From Hungatella sp. UBA7603 (GTDB lineage Bacteria > Bacillota > Clostridia > Lachnospirales > Lachnospiraceae): a DNA stretch of 64,000 nucleotides. Of this stretch, positions 1 through 8,107 are shown in pieces. Made by a program: the position numbers and the translations under genes. The stretch is from the NCBI GenBank assembly GCA_002478865.1, contig DLJZ01000016.1, positions 1 to 64,000 on the forward strand, read 5' to 3'. The stretch's first letter is position 1. Each line of letters starts with the position of its first letter. The notes below the pieces were generated by a model. That model had not been told where the DNA came from. It searched no databases and saw only the letters and a list, made by a program, of their open reading frames with translations.

Positions 1-2
1 GT

Positions 3-89
3 TCAACGGGTGGTTATGATTTTAATAGCATGCAGACTTATTATAAATACAGATGCTTAGGCTTTCATGCAGGCTTATATAAGGGATAA
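3..89 (+). CDS. 3' end of an unidentified gene (partial)
   Basis: An open frame enters from the left edge and stops at TAA 87-89, giving a 28-residue tail ending FHAGLYKG. Its composition (aromatic and glycine-rich, no early stops) looks more protein-like than the other two frames, but it is too short to name. It may equally be chance. Confidence 0.25.
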   Translation, partial: STGGYDFNSMQTYYKYRCLGFHAGLYKG

Positions 90-657
90 TTGATTTAAAA
101 GTTGTTTCATTAGTTATTGTTACTAACGAAGATTGACAGGTATAAAGGAGACAGGAGATTGGTGGGTTTAGTGCTTGGAAAGAATCAGATGGGAGAGAAG
201 GTTAATCTTTATATAGGTTATATAGAGTGGTATTCATAAAAAATTATATCATTTCATGGAATAATGATAATTTGATGAAGGTTGACAGTAAGCTGTTATG
301 GTCGACGCATATAGATTTTTATAGGGATTTTCCTAAAATTAGTCAGCCAACATATTTTGTTGTAAAGGTAGCTTATATGATTTAAAAAAAAGTTAATGAA
401 AAATAGGGTCATCTTGCTAAAATAAGATGATCCTATTTTAATGACGGGAAAAAAACATGGCAGAAATGAGATATGAATGGGAGAAAAGGATCGTAGGCAT
501 TGGTAGCTTTCTGTTAATTTCATACCAAAAGCTATCTGAATATGCTACCTTCTGAACTGACAAGATGGAGAAATATCGACCAATCAGAGCCTGATAAAAA
601 AAGCATAATGTAATCGTCTAATCATTAATTACCACAATATAAAGAAAAAATATCATC
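90..657. other. intergenic stretch without a recognisable gene
   Basis: AT-rich DNA with no reading frame that has both a ribosome binding site and protein-like composition. The only clear structure is a hairpin at 400-439, listed separately. It may hold decayed DNA from an earlier insertion. Confidence 0.5.
400..439. terminator. hairpin, possible bidirectional terminator
   Basis: Arms at 400-415 and 424-439 are complementary over 16 bases with a single G-T wobble and an 8-base loop. A-rich and T-rich ends flank it on both sides, so it could end transcription in either direction. No adjacent gene clearly needs it. Confidence 0.45.
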
Positions 658-715
658 TTGACAAATTAAAAAAACAGCAGTAGTATTTGTCATATAATAT
701 GTCTTTAAGACATAT
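658..715 (+). promoter_or_regulatory. padR promoter with operator-like palindrome
   Basis: A -35 TTGACA (658-663) and a -10-like TAGTAT (681-686) are 17 bases apart. Just downstream, at the expected transcription start, lies a perfect 19-base palindrome, ATATGTCTTTAAGACATAT (697-715). PadR proteins usually repress their own operons by binding such dyads, so autoregulation is inferred. A TATAAT at 693-698 overlaps the dyad but is badly spaced from the -35. Confidence 0.6.
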
Positions 716-744
716 GAAAAATATAGATAAAAAGGAGTCACTAC

Positions 745-1299
745 TTGATAGAATTAATTATCCTAGGATTTTTATCCTATAATTATCCCCTTACCTTATA
801 CGATATAAAGATGGCAATGAAAAGAAGCACTGAATATTTTGCAAGTACTAGCCAGGGGGCGATCCATCCAACCTTAGTGAAACTGAATCAAAATGGATAT
901 GTAAAGATAAAAGAAAAAATTAAAAATAACAGGACTAAAAAACTATATAGCATAACCGATGCTGGTAGGGAGCGGTTTAGTGAGCTGATGAGGCAGGATA
1001 TGGGTTCTGATAAATATAAGTCTACTCAATTACTAAAAATGTTTTTCTTTAACGAGCTATCAAAAGAAGAGCAAGTGCATTCCATCAATACCCATATTAT
1101 GCATTTTCAAGATATGGAACAAAATCTCACTAATATAAGAAAGGAGGGGAAGGTGCGCCTTGATGAAATGGGTGCATCTTTTGAAAACTATAAGCCGGCA
1201 AAATATGAGAATGACGCACTTGAGTTTGGACTTGCTTACGCCAAATTCGTGATAAGATGGTTTAGCGATTACTTAAAAAGAATTGAGGAGGAAACATGA
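745..1299 (+). CDS. PadR family transcriptional regulator
   Basis: 184 aa, started at TTG 745 because AGGAG at 733-737 sits 7 bases upstream. The first ~85 residues form the PadR winged helix (LTLYDIKMAM helix, then AIHPTLVKLNQNGYV recognition region and wing). The rest is the helical dimerisation domain of the longer PadR type. It overlaps the next gene by ATGA, so the two form an operon. The likely job is ligand-responsive repression of the flavodoxin-like gene. The palindrome upstream is a probable operator. The inducer is unknown. Confidence 0.85.
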   Translation: MIELIILGFLSYNYPLTLYDIKMAMKRSTEYFASTSQGAIHPTLVKLNQNGYVKIKEKIKNNRTKKLYSITDAGRERFSELMRQDMGSDKYKSTQLLKMFFFNELSKEEQVHSINTHIMHFQDMEQNLTNIRKEGKVRLDEMGASFENYKPAKYENDALEFGLAYAKFVIRWFSDYLKRIEEET

Positions 1300-2558
1300 A
1301 AATAACCGTTTTTGATTTTGGAAAAGATAGAAGTAATGAACCACTGTCTCAAGAGATTAAGAGTTATTTTAAGGAATCCAATAAAGAATCTGAGATAACT
1401 ATCTATGATTCTATTGATACTCAGATAAAGGATTGTATTGGCTGCTGGAGCTGTTGGTGGAAGACTCCTGGAAGATGTGCCTTGAATGATGATGCAAGTA
1501 AATTATATAAGGAGTATATAAATAGTGATGAGGTGGTTCTTCTTTTTAATACTGAAAATGGATTTATTGATGGTAAAGGTAAAACTTTTCTAGATAGGTT
1601 AATTCAACATTACTTACCGTATATCGAAATAAGAGATGGCGAGAGTGGTCATGTGAAAAGATATGATAGATATCCTGTTATAAACTTTTATTTTGAAAAA
1701 AGTGGGTTGAGTCATGAAGAAGTTAAAGTAATAAGGAACTATCTTGCTCGAGCGGCATATCATTATCAGAGTGCTTGTAAAAAATTTTTGTATGAGAATG
1801 ACTATTTACAGATTGCCGATTTAGAATATGCAGAACCAATAGGTGAAGTACTTTCTAAAGATGTTGTAGAAAGAAAGCCAAAGGGAAATTGGGTAATTTA
1901 TAATGGCTCTCCGAGAGGGAATCATTCTAATAGTATGTTAATTATTGAAAAAATAATTAAGGGGATGAAAGCTCAGGGAGTAGAAACTATTGAAGTGAGG
2001 AACTTGATAAATTTAAAAGCGCACAAAATGTGGGCTGAAAAATTTGGTATGGGTGAGAACCATTTATTTGTCTTTCCACTCTATGTACATGCAATGCCGG
2101 GTTCGATGATGAAGTTTTTTGAACAACTGAAGCCAATTAATAATAAGGAAGTGCATATGGCATTTTTTGTACAATCGGGATTCCCAGAGACAAGTCAGTC
2201 CTATTATTTAAGACCTTATCTTGAACTAATTACAAAAAGACTTGGTGTGTCTTTCGATGGTACTATTATAAAGCCTAGTGTGGAAGGCATACGAATAAAA
2301 CCAGAGAGCGTAAATAAAAAGTTTTTTGATCAAATGGAATTGTTAGGCCAGACATATGCCAACAAAGGAATTATGAGTATATCCCTGAAAAAAGAATATG
2401 AAAAAACGGAATACCTTTCAAAGGGTGAGCAATTTTTATTTTCCATAATTTCACTTACTGGATTAACTAATTACTACTGGAATCTCAATCTTAAGAAAAA
2501 TGGTGCCTATAAAAAGCGATTTGCAAGGCCATATGCAGAAGATAGCAGTACTAAATAA
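1296..2558 (+). CDS. tandem flavodoxin-like NAD(P)H-dependent oxidoreductase
   Basis: 420 aa. The N-terminal half has a cysteine-rich stretch (CIGCWSCWWKTPGRC, about residues 47-61) typical of NADPH-dependent FMN reductase/flavodoxin-like proteins. A second flavodoxin-like fold starts near residue 200 (YNGSPRGNHSNS, an FMN phosphate-binding loop), followed by FPLYVHAMPGSMMKFFEQL. The single-domain family is usually about 180-200 aa, so this is a duplication or fusion. The second half lacks the cysteine cluster. Translationally coupled to the PadR gene. Role inferred: flavin-dependent reduction or detoxification of a PadR-sensed compound; substrate unknown. Confidence 0.7.
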   Translation: MKITVFDFGKDRSNEPLSQEIKSYFKESNKESEITIYDSIDTQIKDCIGCWSCWWKTPGRCALNDDASKLYKEYINSDEVVLLFNTENGFIDGKGKTFLDRLIQHYLPYIEIRDGESGHVKRYDRYPVINFYFEKSGLSHEEVKVIRNYLARAAYHYQSACKKFLYENDYLQIADLEYAEPIGEVLSKDVVERKPKGNWVIYNGSPRGNHSNSMLIIEKIIKGMKAQGVETIEVRNLINLKAHKMWAEKFGMGENHLFVFPLYVHAMPGSMMKFFEQLKPINNKEVHMAFFVQSGFPETSQSYYLRPYLELITKRLGVSFDGTIIKPSVEGIRIKPESVNKKFFDQMELLGQTYANKGIMSISLKKEYEKTEYLSKGEQFLFSIISLTGLTNYYWNLNLKKNGAYKKRFARPYAEDSSTK

Positions 2559-2611
2559 TAGGAGAAAGGTTAATTTGTATTAATAAAAAGAAATGTATTC
2601 CATTTAGCTAA

Positions 2612-2652
2612 TATAAAAAGATCCCCTATGAATTTACCTTCATAGGAGATCT
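2612..2652 (-). terminator. terminator after kup
   Basis: Arms 2619-2632 and 2639-2652 pair over 14 bases with one wobble on the minus strand, followed in that direction by a T run (TTTTTATATT). It lies just past the kup stop codon and faces the end of the flavodoxin-like gene. Confidence 0.75.
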
Positions 2653-2658
2653 TAACTT

Positions 2659-4677
2659 TTACTTATTCCCAATTTCCCTATCTTTTCTTTTTAAAACTAC
2701 ACGGTTTGAATGTCCAATGACCATAGGTACTTTTTCAATATATACATCACTTGTGTCAAGTCCGAACCAGTTTGTAGGGGAAGCTGTGAACTTCTGTATA
2801 AATAGCTTCGTATTAAAAACGAAGGAGTCCCAGGCGGATAATGAGGTTTCATGGGATAGGACTTCCTGGATAAATACAAAGCGGAAATCTCCAAGTTTAC
2901 GGTTTGGAATAATGGAGTAAGAATTCGTCTGTGGCTCAATCTCCTTATTCTTCACTAGCTCCGTTGATATTTGACGTAAAAACACGTTAAGATTTTGATC
3001 GATACGAAAACCTAACTTTAACTGTATTTTTATAATGTGGTTCGTATTAAATTTTTCGATGGAATACTCGGCCTGAAAAGGTTCATCTGTTACTACGACA
3101 TCCACAAACCAGTAAATATCGGCTTTTTTGGGCCGCTTATCGAAAAGGAAGTACAAGATCTTTCGCTCGATTTCCTCAGGGTTCGGGCACTTGCTTAAGC
3201 AAACCAGATTGCTGGCATATTTGGGAACTTCCGGATCTTCGTGCAACTTAGTTAGCTGTTTGATATAATTTTTTATTGGGACAAACTCCTCATATCGCAT
3301 CCTTATAATATGAGCTCTGTCCCAGAGATACATAACAAATAAGATAGAGACAGCAATTATAATGGCAACAAATCCACCATGGAAAAATTTAATGATATTT
3401 GCCAGGAAGAAAGAAATTTCAAAACTCAAAAAGAAAACAAAGGTGATGACTGCAAGTACAATGGGTGTCTTCTTCTTTAACATATAGTTAAATAACAAGA
3501 TAGTGGTCATAAGCATGGTAACTGTTATGGCAAGACCGTACGCGGACTCCATTTTCTCGGAACTTTGAAAGAAAAGTACAATGCCGATACAGACAATGCA
3601 TAAGATCCGATTGATGGCTGGAATGTAGAGCTGTCCCTTTAATGGAGAGGGGTAAATGGTATGAAGTCTTGGGAAAAGATTCAGTTTAATGGCTTCTGAT
3701 ACAAGAGTAAAGGAGCCTGAAATCAAAGCCTGCGATGCTATGATAGCAGCCAGGGTAGAGATACCGATGCCGTAGACCAAAAAGCTGTGAGGAATCATTT
3801 GATAAAATGGATTGATGTCTTCTGTTAATGTAAATGCGGGATTATTTCTTGAAGATAAAATCCAAGCACCTTGGCCGAAATAGTTGAGCAATAAACATAT
3901 TTTAACAAATGGCCATGTAAAGTAAATATTTTTTCTGCCGACATGTCCCAAATCAGAGTAAAGGGCTTCGGCTCCAGTAGAACATAAAAATATGCTTCCC
4001 AGAATAAAAAATCCTAGCTTGTTGTCATCGCTAAAAAGGATATTGATGGCATAATGAGGAGACAATGCGCGCAGCAGGAATGGATTTTCCACAAGATTGA
4101 CGATGCCGAAAATCGCTATGCTGCCGAACCATAAAAACATGATAGGACCAAACAGTCTTCCGATAAACTCTGTCCCGATATGCTGAATGAAAAACAGGAC
4201 ACAGATTATGAAAATAACTAGAAAAACGATATTCCTTTGGTTGTCGCCGAATAGGTCGTGAAAAACTGGTAGCAGCTTTAGACCTTCAACAGCGGATGTT
4301 ACGGTTACCGCAGGTGTTAACATTCCATCGGCAAGGAGAGCAGAACCTCCGATCATTGCAGGAATGATCAACCACCTGGAACGGCTTCTAACAAGAGTGA
4401 ACAGTGAGAAGATACCGCCTTCTCCATTGTTATCTGCCCTTAATGTAATGCATACATATTTTATGCTTGTTAGAATAGTGAGCGTCCAGAATACGAGGGA
4501 TAAGGTTCCCAGAATGAAATTTTCTGAGGCGTGCTGGATTCCACCATTTCCATAAAGTACAGATTTCATTACATAGAGCGGTGAAGTACCGATATCTCCA
4601 TATACCACACCTAATGTTACCAGTATTCCGCCAAGTGATAGCTTTGAAATATTAGATTTCTTTGATAGTGATTCCAT
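2659..4677 (-). CDS. kup: KUP family potassium uptake transporter
   Basis: 672 aa, ATG 4677 preceded by AGAGGA. KUP proteins are K+/H+ symporters of the plasma membrane. The N-terminus has the family signature GVVYGDIGTSPLYV (about residues 24-37), followed by a run of about 12 hydrophobic segments to near residue 460, then a hydrophilic cytoplasmic C-terminal domain of ~200 residues. Length matches the family (about 620-680 aa). Monocistronic, with its own terminator. Unusually, the mRNA leader looks like a yybP-ykoY (Mn2+) aptamer, so its expression may follow a divalent metal rather than, or besides, potassium or c-di-AMP. Confidence 0.93.
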   Translation of the reverse strand: MESLSKKSNISKLSLGGILVTLGVVYGDIGTSPLYVMKSVLYGNGGIQHASENFILGTLSLVFWTLTILTSIKYVCITLRADNNGEGGIFSLFTLVRSRSRWLIIPAMIGGSALLADGMLTPAVTVTSAVEGLKLLPVFHDLFGDNQRNIVFLVIFIICVLFFIQHIGTEFIGRLFGPIMFLWFGSIAIFGIVNLVENPFLLRALSPHYAINILFSDDNKLGFFILGSIFLCSTGAEALYSDLGHVGRKNIYFTWPFVKICLLLNYFGQGAWILSSRNNPAFTLTEDINPFYQMIPHSFLVYGIGISTLAAIIASQALISGSFTLVSEAIKLNLFPRLHTIYPSPLKGQLYIPAINRILCIVCIGIVLFFQSSEKMESAYGLAITVTMLMTTILLFNYMLKKKTPIVLAVITFVFFLSFEISFFLANIIKFFHGGFVAIIIAVSILFVMYLWDRAHIIRMRYEEFVPIKNYIKQLTKLHEDPEVPKYASNLVCLSKCPNPEEIERKILYFLFDKRPKKADIYWFVDVVVTDEPFQAEYSIEKFNTNHIIKIQLKLGFRIDQNLNVFLRQISTELVKNKEIEPQTNSYSIIPNRKLGDFRFVFIQEVLSHETSLSAWDSFVFNTKLFIQKFTASPTNWFGLDTSDVYIEKVPMVIGHSNRVVLKRKDREIGNK

Positions 4678-4707
4678 ATTTTCCTCTTCATTAAATGTAT
4701 TTTCTGT

Positions 4708-4751
4708 AAAAAAACAAAAAAAAACCCCTGCTGTAACGTAGACATTACAAC
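4708..4751 (-). terminator. attenuator terminator in the kup leader
   Basis: On the minus strand GTTGTAATG (4751-4743) pairs with CGTTACAGC (4738-4730) with two wobbles, then a long T run interrupted by one G. It starts exactly where the 3' P1 strand of the aptamer ends and lies before the kup start, so it can act as the expression platform of the riboswitch. Confidence 0.75.
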
Positions 4752-4863
4752 AAAAGTCTTGTTACTTCGTTGCGATGCAGATTATATTAGGCTGTAATAG
4801 CGGTGTCTATAATCGTATTGATGCAATCGCAAACACTGATTCAGTGTCAACTACTCCCTTTTG
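4751..4863 (-). ncRNA. yybP-ykoY-like (Mn2+) riboswitch aptamer upstream of kup
   Basis: Read on the minus strand, the leader starts CAAAAG-GGAGTAG and ends AACAAGA-CTTTTG. CAAAAG/CTTTTG forms P1, GGAGTAG matches the conserved L1 and CAAGA the conserved L3 of the yybP-ykoY family. An internal TCAATACG matches the conserved TCAATTCG block, and ACACTG-AAT-CAGTGT forms a short arm next to L1. The promoter start site (about 4866) falls immediately 5' of P1, and a terminator follows directly. Family assignment is from remembered consensus, not a covariance search. Known members mostly control Mn2+ exporters. Confidence 0.7.
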
Positions 4864-4871
4864 ATATGGGT

Positions 4872-4900
4872 ATTTTACAAAAAAGAACTCGTAATGTCAA
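4872..4900 (-). promoter_or_regulatory. kup promoter
   Basis: Minus-strand TTGACA (4900-4895) and TAAAAT (4877-4872) are separated by 17 bases, a near-consensus vegetative promoter. The start site is predicted near 4866, directly in front of the aptamer. Confidence 0.8.
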
Positions 4901-5079
4901 ATTAAATATTCCTTAAGATAATTATGCCCATACTTTCAATTATATATCATATTTTATAGGAATCAAGTTAAAGTGCTTAATCCAAGGTTTTATAGAAATT
5001 GGCAAAGCAAAGTTTGATAGACCTTTTAGAGATTTGTTCTTAGTCTGGGAGGATACAGTGACTTTTGAGTCTTATTTCC

Positions 5080-5556
5080 TTATTTCTGGTATTTGGTATG
5101 TTCGGATAAATCGATGATATAATCAAGCGCTTTCTTTTTACCAACCTCTGTCAGTGTTAGATAGATCTCTGCCATATTTATGATAGAATCTTTGTCAATT
5201 GGTGTGGCTTTCATGCTTATGGATTGTAGGCGTTCATCGATCTGATAGGAATCTTCAGATGATTCTTTCACCATGGCAGCGTTCCTATCTTCTGGACTCT
5301 TTCTACGGAAGGAAACGGAATTCAAATTCAGAGTATTAGAAGTGCTAGAATCGTCATCCCACCCCATTAAATAGGTAGGAGTAGTATCTAAGATTTCAGC
5401 CAGACGTTCTAGTACATTGGCAGGGACTTTTTCAATATGACCATTTTCATAGCGGAAAATGGTGGATCTGGAAACACCCAGCTTGCTTGCAACTTCGTCT
5501 GCGCTCATTTGTTTTTGTTTTCTTCTTGATTTTATTCTTTGACCGGTGATTGACAT
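5080..5556 (-). CDS. XRE family repressor (CI/ImmR-like)
   Basis: 158 aa from ATG 5556. This start is chosen over an upstream in-frame ATG because a strong AGGAGGTGGG lies just before it. Residues ~5-60 are an XRE helix-turn-helix (MSADEVASKLGVSRSTIFRYENG) followed by LAEILDTTPTYLMGW, typical of phage-type repressors. The tail is helical and has no S24 peptidase. It is divergent from a small Cro-like gene and flanked by repeated TTGCA-N4-TGCAA-type boxes, which suggests a bistable or autoregulated pair left from, or recruited from, a mobile element. No phage genes are nearby. Confidence 0.8.
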   Translation of the reverse strand: MSITGQRIKSRRKQKQMSADEVASKLGVSRSTIFRYENGHIEKVPANVLERLAEILDTTPTYLMGWDDDSSTSNTLNLNSVSFRRKSPEDRNAAMVKESSEDSYQIDERLQSISMKATPIDKDSIINMAEIYLTLTEVGKKKALDYIIDLSEHTKYQK

Positions 5557-5590
5557 TTTCCCACCTCCTGAATGTATAATATCATTTATG

Positions 5591-5690
5591 TTGCAAAAAT
5601 GCAACGAATAAAGATGCGTTTTTGCTATAACGATGTTGACTTTTTAGATTGATTGAGCTATTCTTATTTTATGGTGTAGCAAAAATGCAA
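5591..5690. promoter_or_regulatory. divergent operator region with three repressor boxes
   Basis: Three related boxes lie between the divergent regulators: TTGCAAAAATGCAA (5591-5604), its inverted-orientation relative ATGCGTTTTTGCTA (5614-5627) and TAGCAAAAATGCAA (5677-5690). A promoter for the Cro-like gene, TTGACT (5636-5641), 17 bases, TATTCT (5659-5664), is bracketed by them, with the third box just after its start site. A fourth box lies at 5919-5932. Confidence 0.65.
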
Positions 5691-5710
5691 CTATAGGGGA
5701 GGTGAGTGAT

Positions 5711-5917
5711 ATGAATACTCAAATGTTAAAACGAAAGATTGTGGAATCGGGTATTACCCAGGAGGCGGTTGCAGATGCCATAGGGATGAATCGTTGCACG
5801 TTTTACCGTAAGATGAAGAGAAAGGGCAATACATTTACGGTAGAAGAGATGAACAAGATTGTTCAGGTGATACCACTAAGCAGAGAAGAGGCAGTTCTAA
5901 TTTTTTTTACTTCATGA
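5711..5917 (+). CDS. small Cro-like XRE regulator
   Basis: 68 aa from ATG 5711, 8 bases after GGGGAGG (a GTG at 5702 overlaps the ribosome binding site and is rejected). Almost the whole protein is one helix-turn-helix (ITQEAVADAIGMNRCTFYRKMKRKG). The layout opposite an XRE repressor resembles cI/cro. It probably binds the same repeated boxes. No gene is cotranscribed downstream, so the target beyond autoregulation is unclear. Confidence 0.7.
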   Translation: MNTQMLKRKIVESGITQEAVADAIGMNRCTFYRKMKRKGNTFTVEEMNKIVQVIPLSREEAVLIFFTS

Positions 5918-5918
5918 G

Positions 5919-5932
5919 TAGCGAAAATGCGA
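5919..5932 (+). promoter_or_regulatory. fourth repressor-type box, downstream of the Cro-like gene
   Basis: TAGCGAAAATGCGA differs at two positions from the box at 5677-5690 and begins right after the stop codon. It could let the XRE pair act on transcription reading towards the RpiR gene. Confidence 0.45.
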
Positions 5933-6177
5933 CATTGTGAATGGTATAAAGTTGTAGTTTTCCTAGTGATACGAATAGATTAAGGTGAAAACAAGAATAA
6001 ATGAAACGGATGGGAAGAGTTCAAGGCAAAAATATGACAAATTAATACATGAAAGAGGGGAAAAAGAACAATCTGCTTGTTAAGACCATTACCAAAAGCT
6101 TATACTATTAAGAAAGTCAGGCTTTTTTCGTGGAACAGCAGCAGATTGGTGACAAAAATGCAGTTTGGAGGAAACAC

Positions 6178-6918
6178 ATGATTATTTCATTGGATAAGAA
6201 CACCTTAGAACGGTTAACGAAAACAGAACTGGAGATTATACATTTTATTAATGGCCACGAGGAGGAACTTCCGGGGCTTTCTATTGTTGATATCGCTTTT
6301 GAGACTTACTCTTCGCCATCTACCGTATCGAGAGCCATTCGTAAATGTGGGCTTAATGGTTTCAGCGAATTACGGTACAGATCCGGATATAAGGCAAAGA
6401 GTGAAGAGATTCAATCGATGAATGAGTTATTTAATAAGACTCTAATTGAAGCGCAGGCAGTACATGAACGAATATCCTTAACGGATATTTTAGCAGTGAT
6501 TAAATCCTTAAATGAAGCTGGAGAGATCTCAGTCTTTGCCAGGGGGCTTACAAAATATGTGGGCCAGGAGTTTTCTCTAAAGCTACAGCTTCTTAATTAT
6601 CATGTTTTCTTTACTGATGACCCGAACATCATGCAGATAAAGGCCACAAAATTAAGGAAAGAGGATATTTTATTTATTTTATCTTTAAACGGAGAAACAC
6701 CGGAACTGGTCTCTGCAGCGGCTACGGCATATCAAAGAGGAAACTGTGTGATTACCTGTTGCTGCAATGACAACTCAAAATTGATTACATATAGTGAGCA
6801 TTCCCTGATTGGATTTAAACACTCCCATCAGGCTATAAAGGAATTTGAAGTCTCCTCCAGAATCCCTCTTTATATGATTTGCAGAATAATTATAGATTAT
6901 ATTTCTTTCTATTCTTAA
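6178..6918 (+). CDS. RpiR/MurR family sugar-phosphate-responsive regulator
   Basis: 246 aa. ATG 6178 is taken because GGAGG lies 6 bases upstream; a GTG at 6130 in frame has no site. The N-terminus is an RpiR-type helix-turn-helix (LSIVDIAFETYSSPSTVSRAIRKCGLNGFSELR). The C-terminal ~130 residues form a SIS-like sugar-phosphate domain (VFARGLTKYVGQEF, then FILSLNGETPELVSAA). It stands alone ahead of the fructose PTS operon, from which a terminator separates it, so it is the likely local regulator sensing a phospho-sugar. Confidence 0.85.
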   Translation: MIISLDKNTLERLTKTELEIIHFINGHEEELPGLSIVDIAFETYSSPSTVSRAIRKCGLNGFSELRYRSGYKAKSEEIQSMNELFNKTLIEAQAVHERISLTDILAVIKSLNEAGEISVFARGLTKYVGQEFSLKLQLLNYHVFFTDDPNIMQIKATKLRKEDILFILSLNGETPELVSAAATAYQRGNCVITCCCNDNSKLITYSEHSLIGFKHSHQAIKEFEVSSRIPLYMICRIIIDYISFYS

Positions 6919-7025
6919 TGGGATAGAATTAAATAAGTCAACATAAAACAAGAAAATTCTACCGCGATTTCTAATATCTGCCGTAGAAAATTTTATAGTT
7001 AAATGGAATATTTGGTACGTCTTAA

Positions 7026-7072
7026 TACGTCTTGATGGGGCTTTTCGGGCTCATTTCAAGGCGTAATTTTTT
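7026..7072 (+). terminator. terminator after the RpiR gene
   Basis: TACGTCTTGA (7026-7035) pairs with TCAAGGCGTA (7056-7065) and an inner GGGC/GCTC helix continues the stem. A T run follows at 7067-7072. Confidence 0.75.
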
Positions 7073-7135
7073 GCAGGCAAAAGGGTTCTTAATCCTTATT
7101 CTATTTTCTGAAAAGATTTTCATTCTGTTTTTACT

Positions 7136-7164
7136 TATAATAATAAATGTAAAACGGTTCTGTA
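7136..7164 (+). promoter_or_regulatory. fructose PTS operon -10 and operator/cre-like site
   Basis: TATAAT at 7136-7141 is a perfect -10, although no good -35 is visible. At 7148-7164, just past the expected start site, lies TGTAAAACGGTTCTGTA, centred on AACGGTT, which resembles CcpA (cre) or LacI-type operators. Direct evidence is limited to resemblance. Confidence 0.4.
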
Positions 7165-7184
7165 AATAAGTGAGGTGCTAATAA

Positions 7185-8105
7185 ATGATATATACTTTGA
7201 CAACGAATCCTGCCATTGATATGAATATATTTTCTAATGGGATTCAAGGGAATGCAGTTACCCGCACATCGGGGGCAGTTTACACACCAAATGGGAAGGG
7301 ATTGAATGTAAGCTACTGTTTAAAGCGGTTTCAGATGGAGTCAGAAGTACTGGGCTTTTTCGGAGGGTTCTCCGGAGAGTATATTATAGAAGAAACGAAG
7401 AAACGTTTTATAAAAACACACCCCATTTGGGTGGAAGACACAACTAGGATCAATATATTCTTAAACGACGGGACGCAGGAATATAAGCTTGTCAATGAAG
7501 GTGCATTTGTGCCTGTTAAGAATCAAATAGACATGTGCAGCTTGTTAAAAGAACTTCCAGAGATGGATACGTTAGTCATCAGCGGGAGTCTTTCCAAAGG
7601 AATTGAACCTACATTTTATGATGACATTTTAGAGTTATGCAGGGAAAGGAACACCCAAGTTGTCTTGGATATCAGTTCCAGGCACTTAGGGGAGCTGATT
7701 CGCTTTCAACCTTACTTAATTAAACCAAACGAAGAAGAAATTAAGGATATATTTGGAATTATTATGAGAGATGAAGAGGACATTATAGACGTTCTCCATT
7801 ACCTTTATGAAAAAGGCGCACAAAATATTTTACTAACACTTGGAGAGGGGGGATCTTATTTCTATAACGGAACATCCATGTATTATGCCGGGACAAAGAA
7901 AGTGGAGTTGGTAAGCTCTGCTTGCGCAGGGGATGCTTCACTAGCGGGATTTTTAAGTATATGGCTTAAAGATTCTTCTGATATCGAAATGGCATTAAAA
8001 CGTTCTGCCGCGGTCGGCGCAAATGTTGCAGAAAGCAGCGGCCTTGGCTTAATGGATAAAGTAGAAGAATACACAAGAGAAATTAAGGTGAGAAAGGTGG
8101 AGTGA
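7185..8105 (+). CDS. fruK: 1-phosphofructokinase / hexose-phosphate kinase (PfkB family)
   Basis: 306 aa; GAGGTG lies 9 bases before ATG 7185. PfkB-fold kinase that phosphorylates fructose-1-phosphate (or tagatose-6-phosphate) with ATP in the cytoplasm. Visible are TTNPAIDMNIF at the start, the substrate-binding NGKGLNVSYCLKRF (about 37-50) and ASLAGF after the catalytic Asp250. The anion-hole motif, normally GAGD, reads CAGD here (Cys247), which is odd. It is followed at once by the PTS gene and a class II aldolase, giving fructose to F1P to FBP to triose phosphates. fruK is the best call; LacC-type specificity cannot be excluded. Confidence 0.8.
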   Translation: MIYTLTTNPAIDMNIFSNGIQGNAVTRTSGAVYTPNGKGLNVSYCLKRFQMESEVLGFFGGFSGEYIIEETKKRFIKTHPIWVEDTTRINIFLNDGTQEYKLVNEGAFVPVKNQIDMCSLLKELPEMDTLVISGSLSKGIEPTFYDDILELCRERNTQVVLDISSRHLGELIRFQPYLIKPNEEEIKDIFGIIMRDEEDIIDVLHYLYEKGAQNILLTLGEGGSYFYNGTSMYYAGTKKVELVSSACAGDASLAGFLSIWLKDSSDIEMALKRSAAVGANVAESSGLGLMDKVEEYTREIKVRKVE

Positions 8106-8107
8106 GT

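Noticed and set aside
4751..4863. ydaO (c-di-AMP) riboswitch before kup
   Set aside because: Biologically expected for a K+ transporter, but the conserved blocks of that family are not seen, while the yybP-ykoY P1/L1/L3 blocks are.
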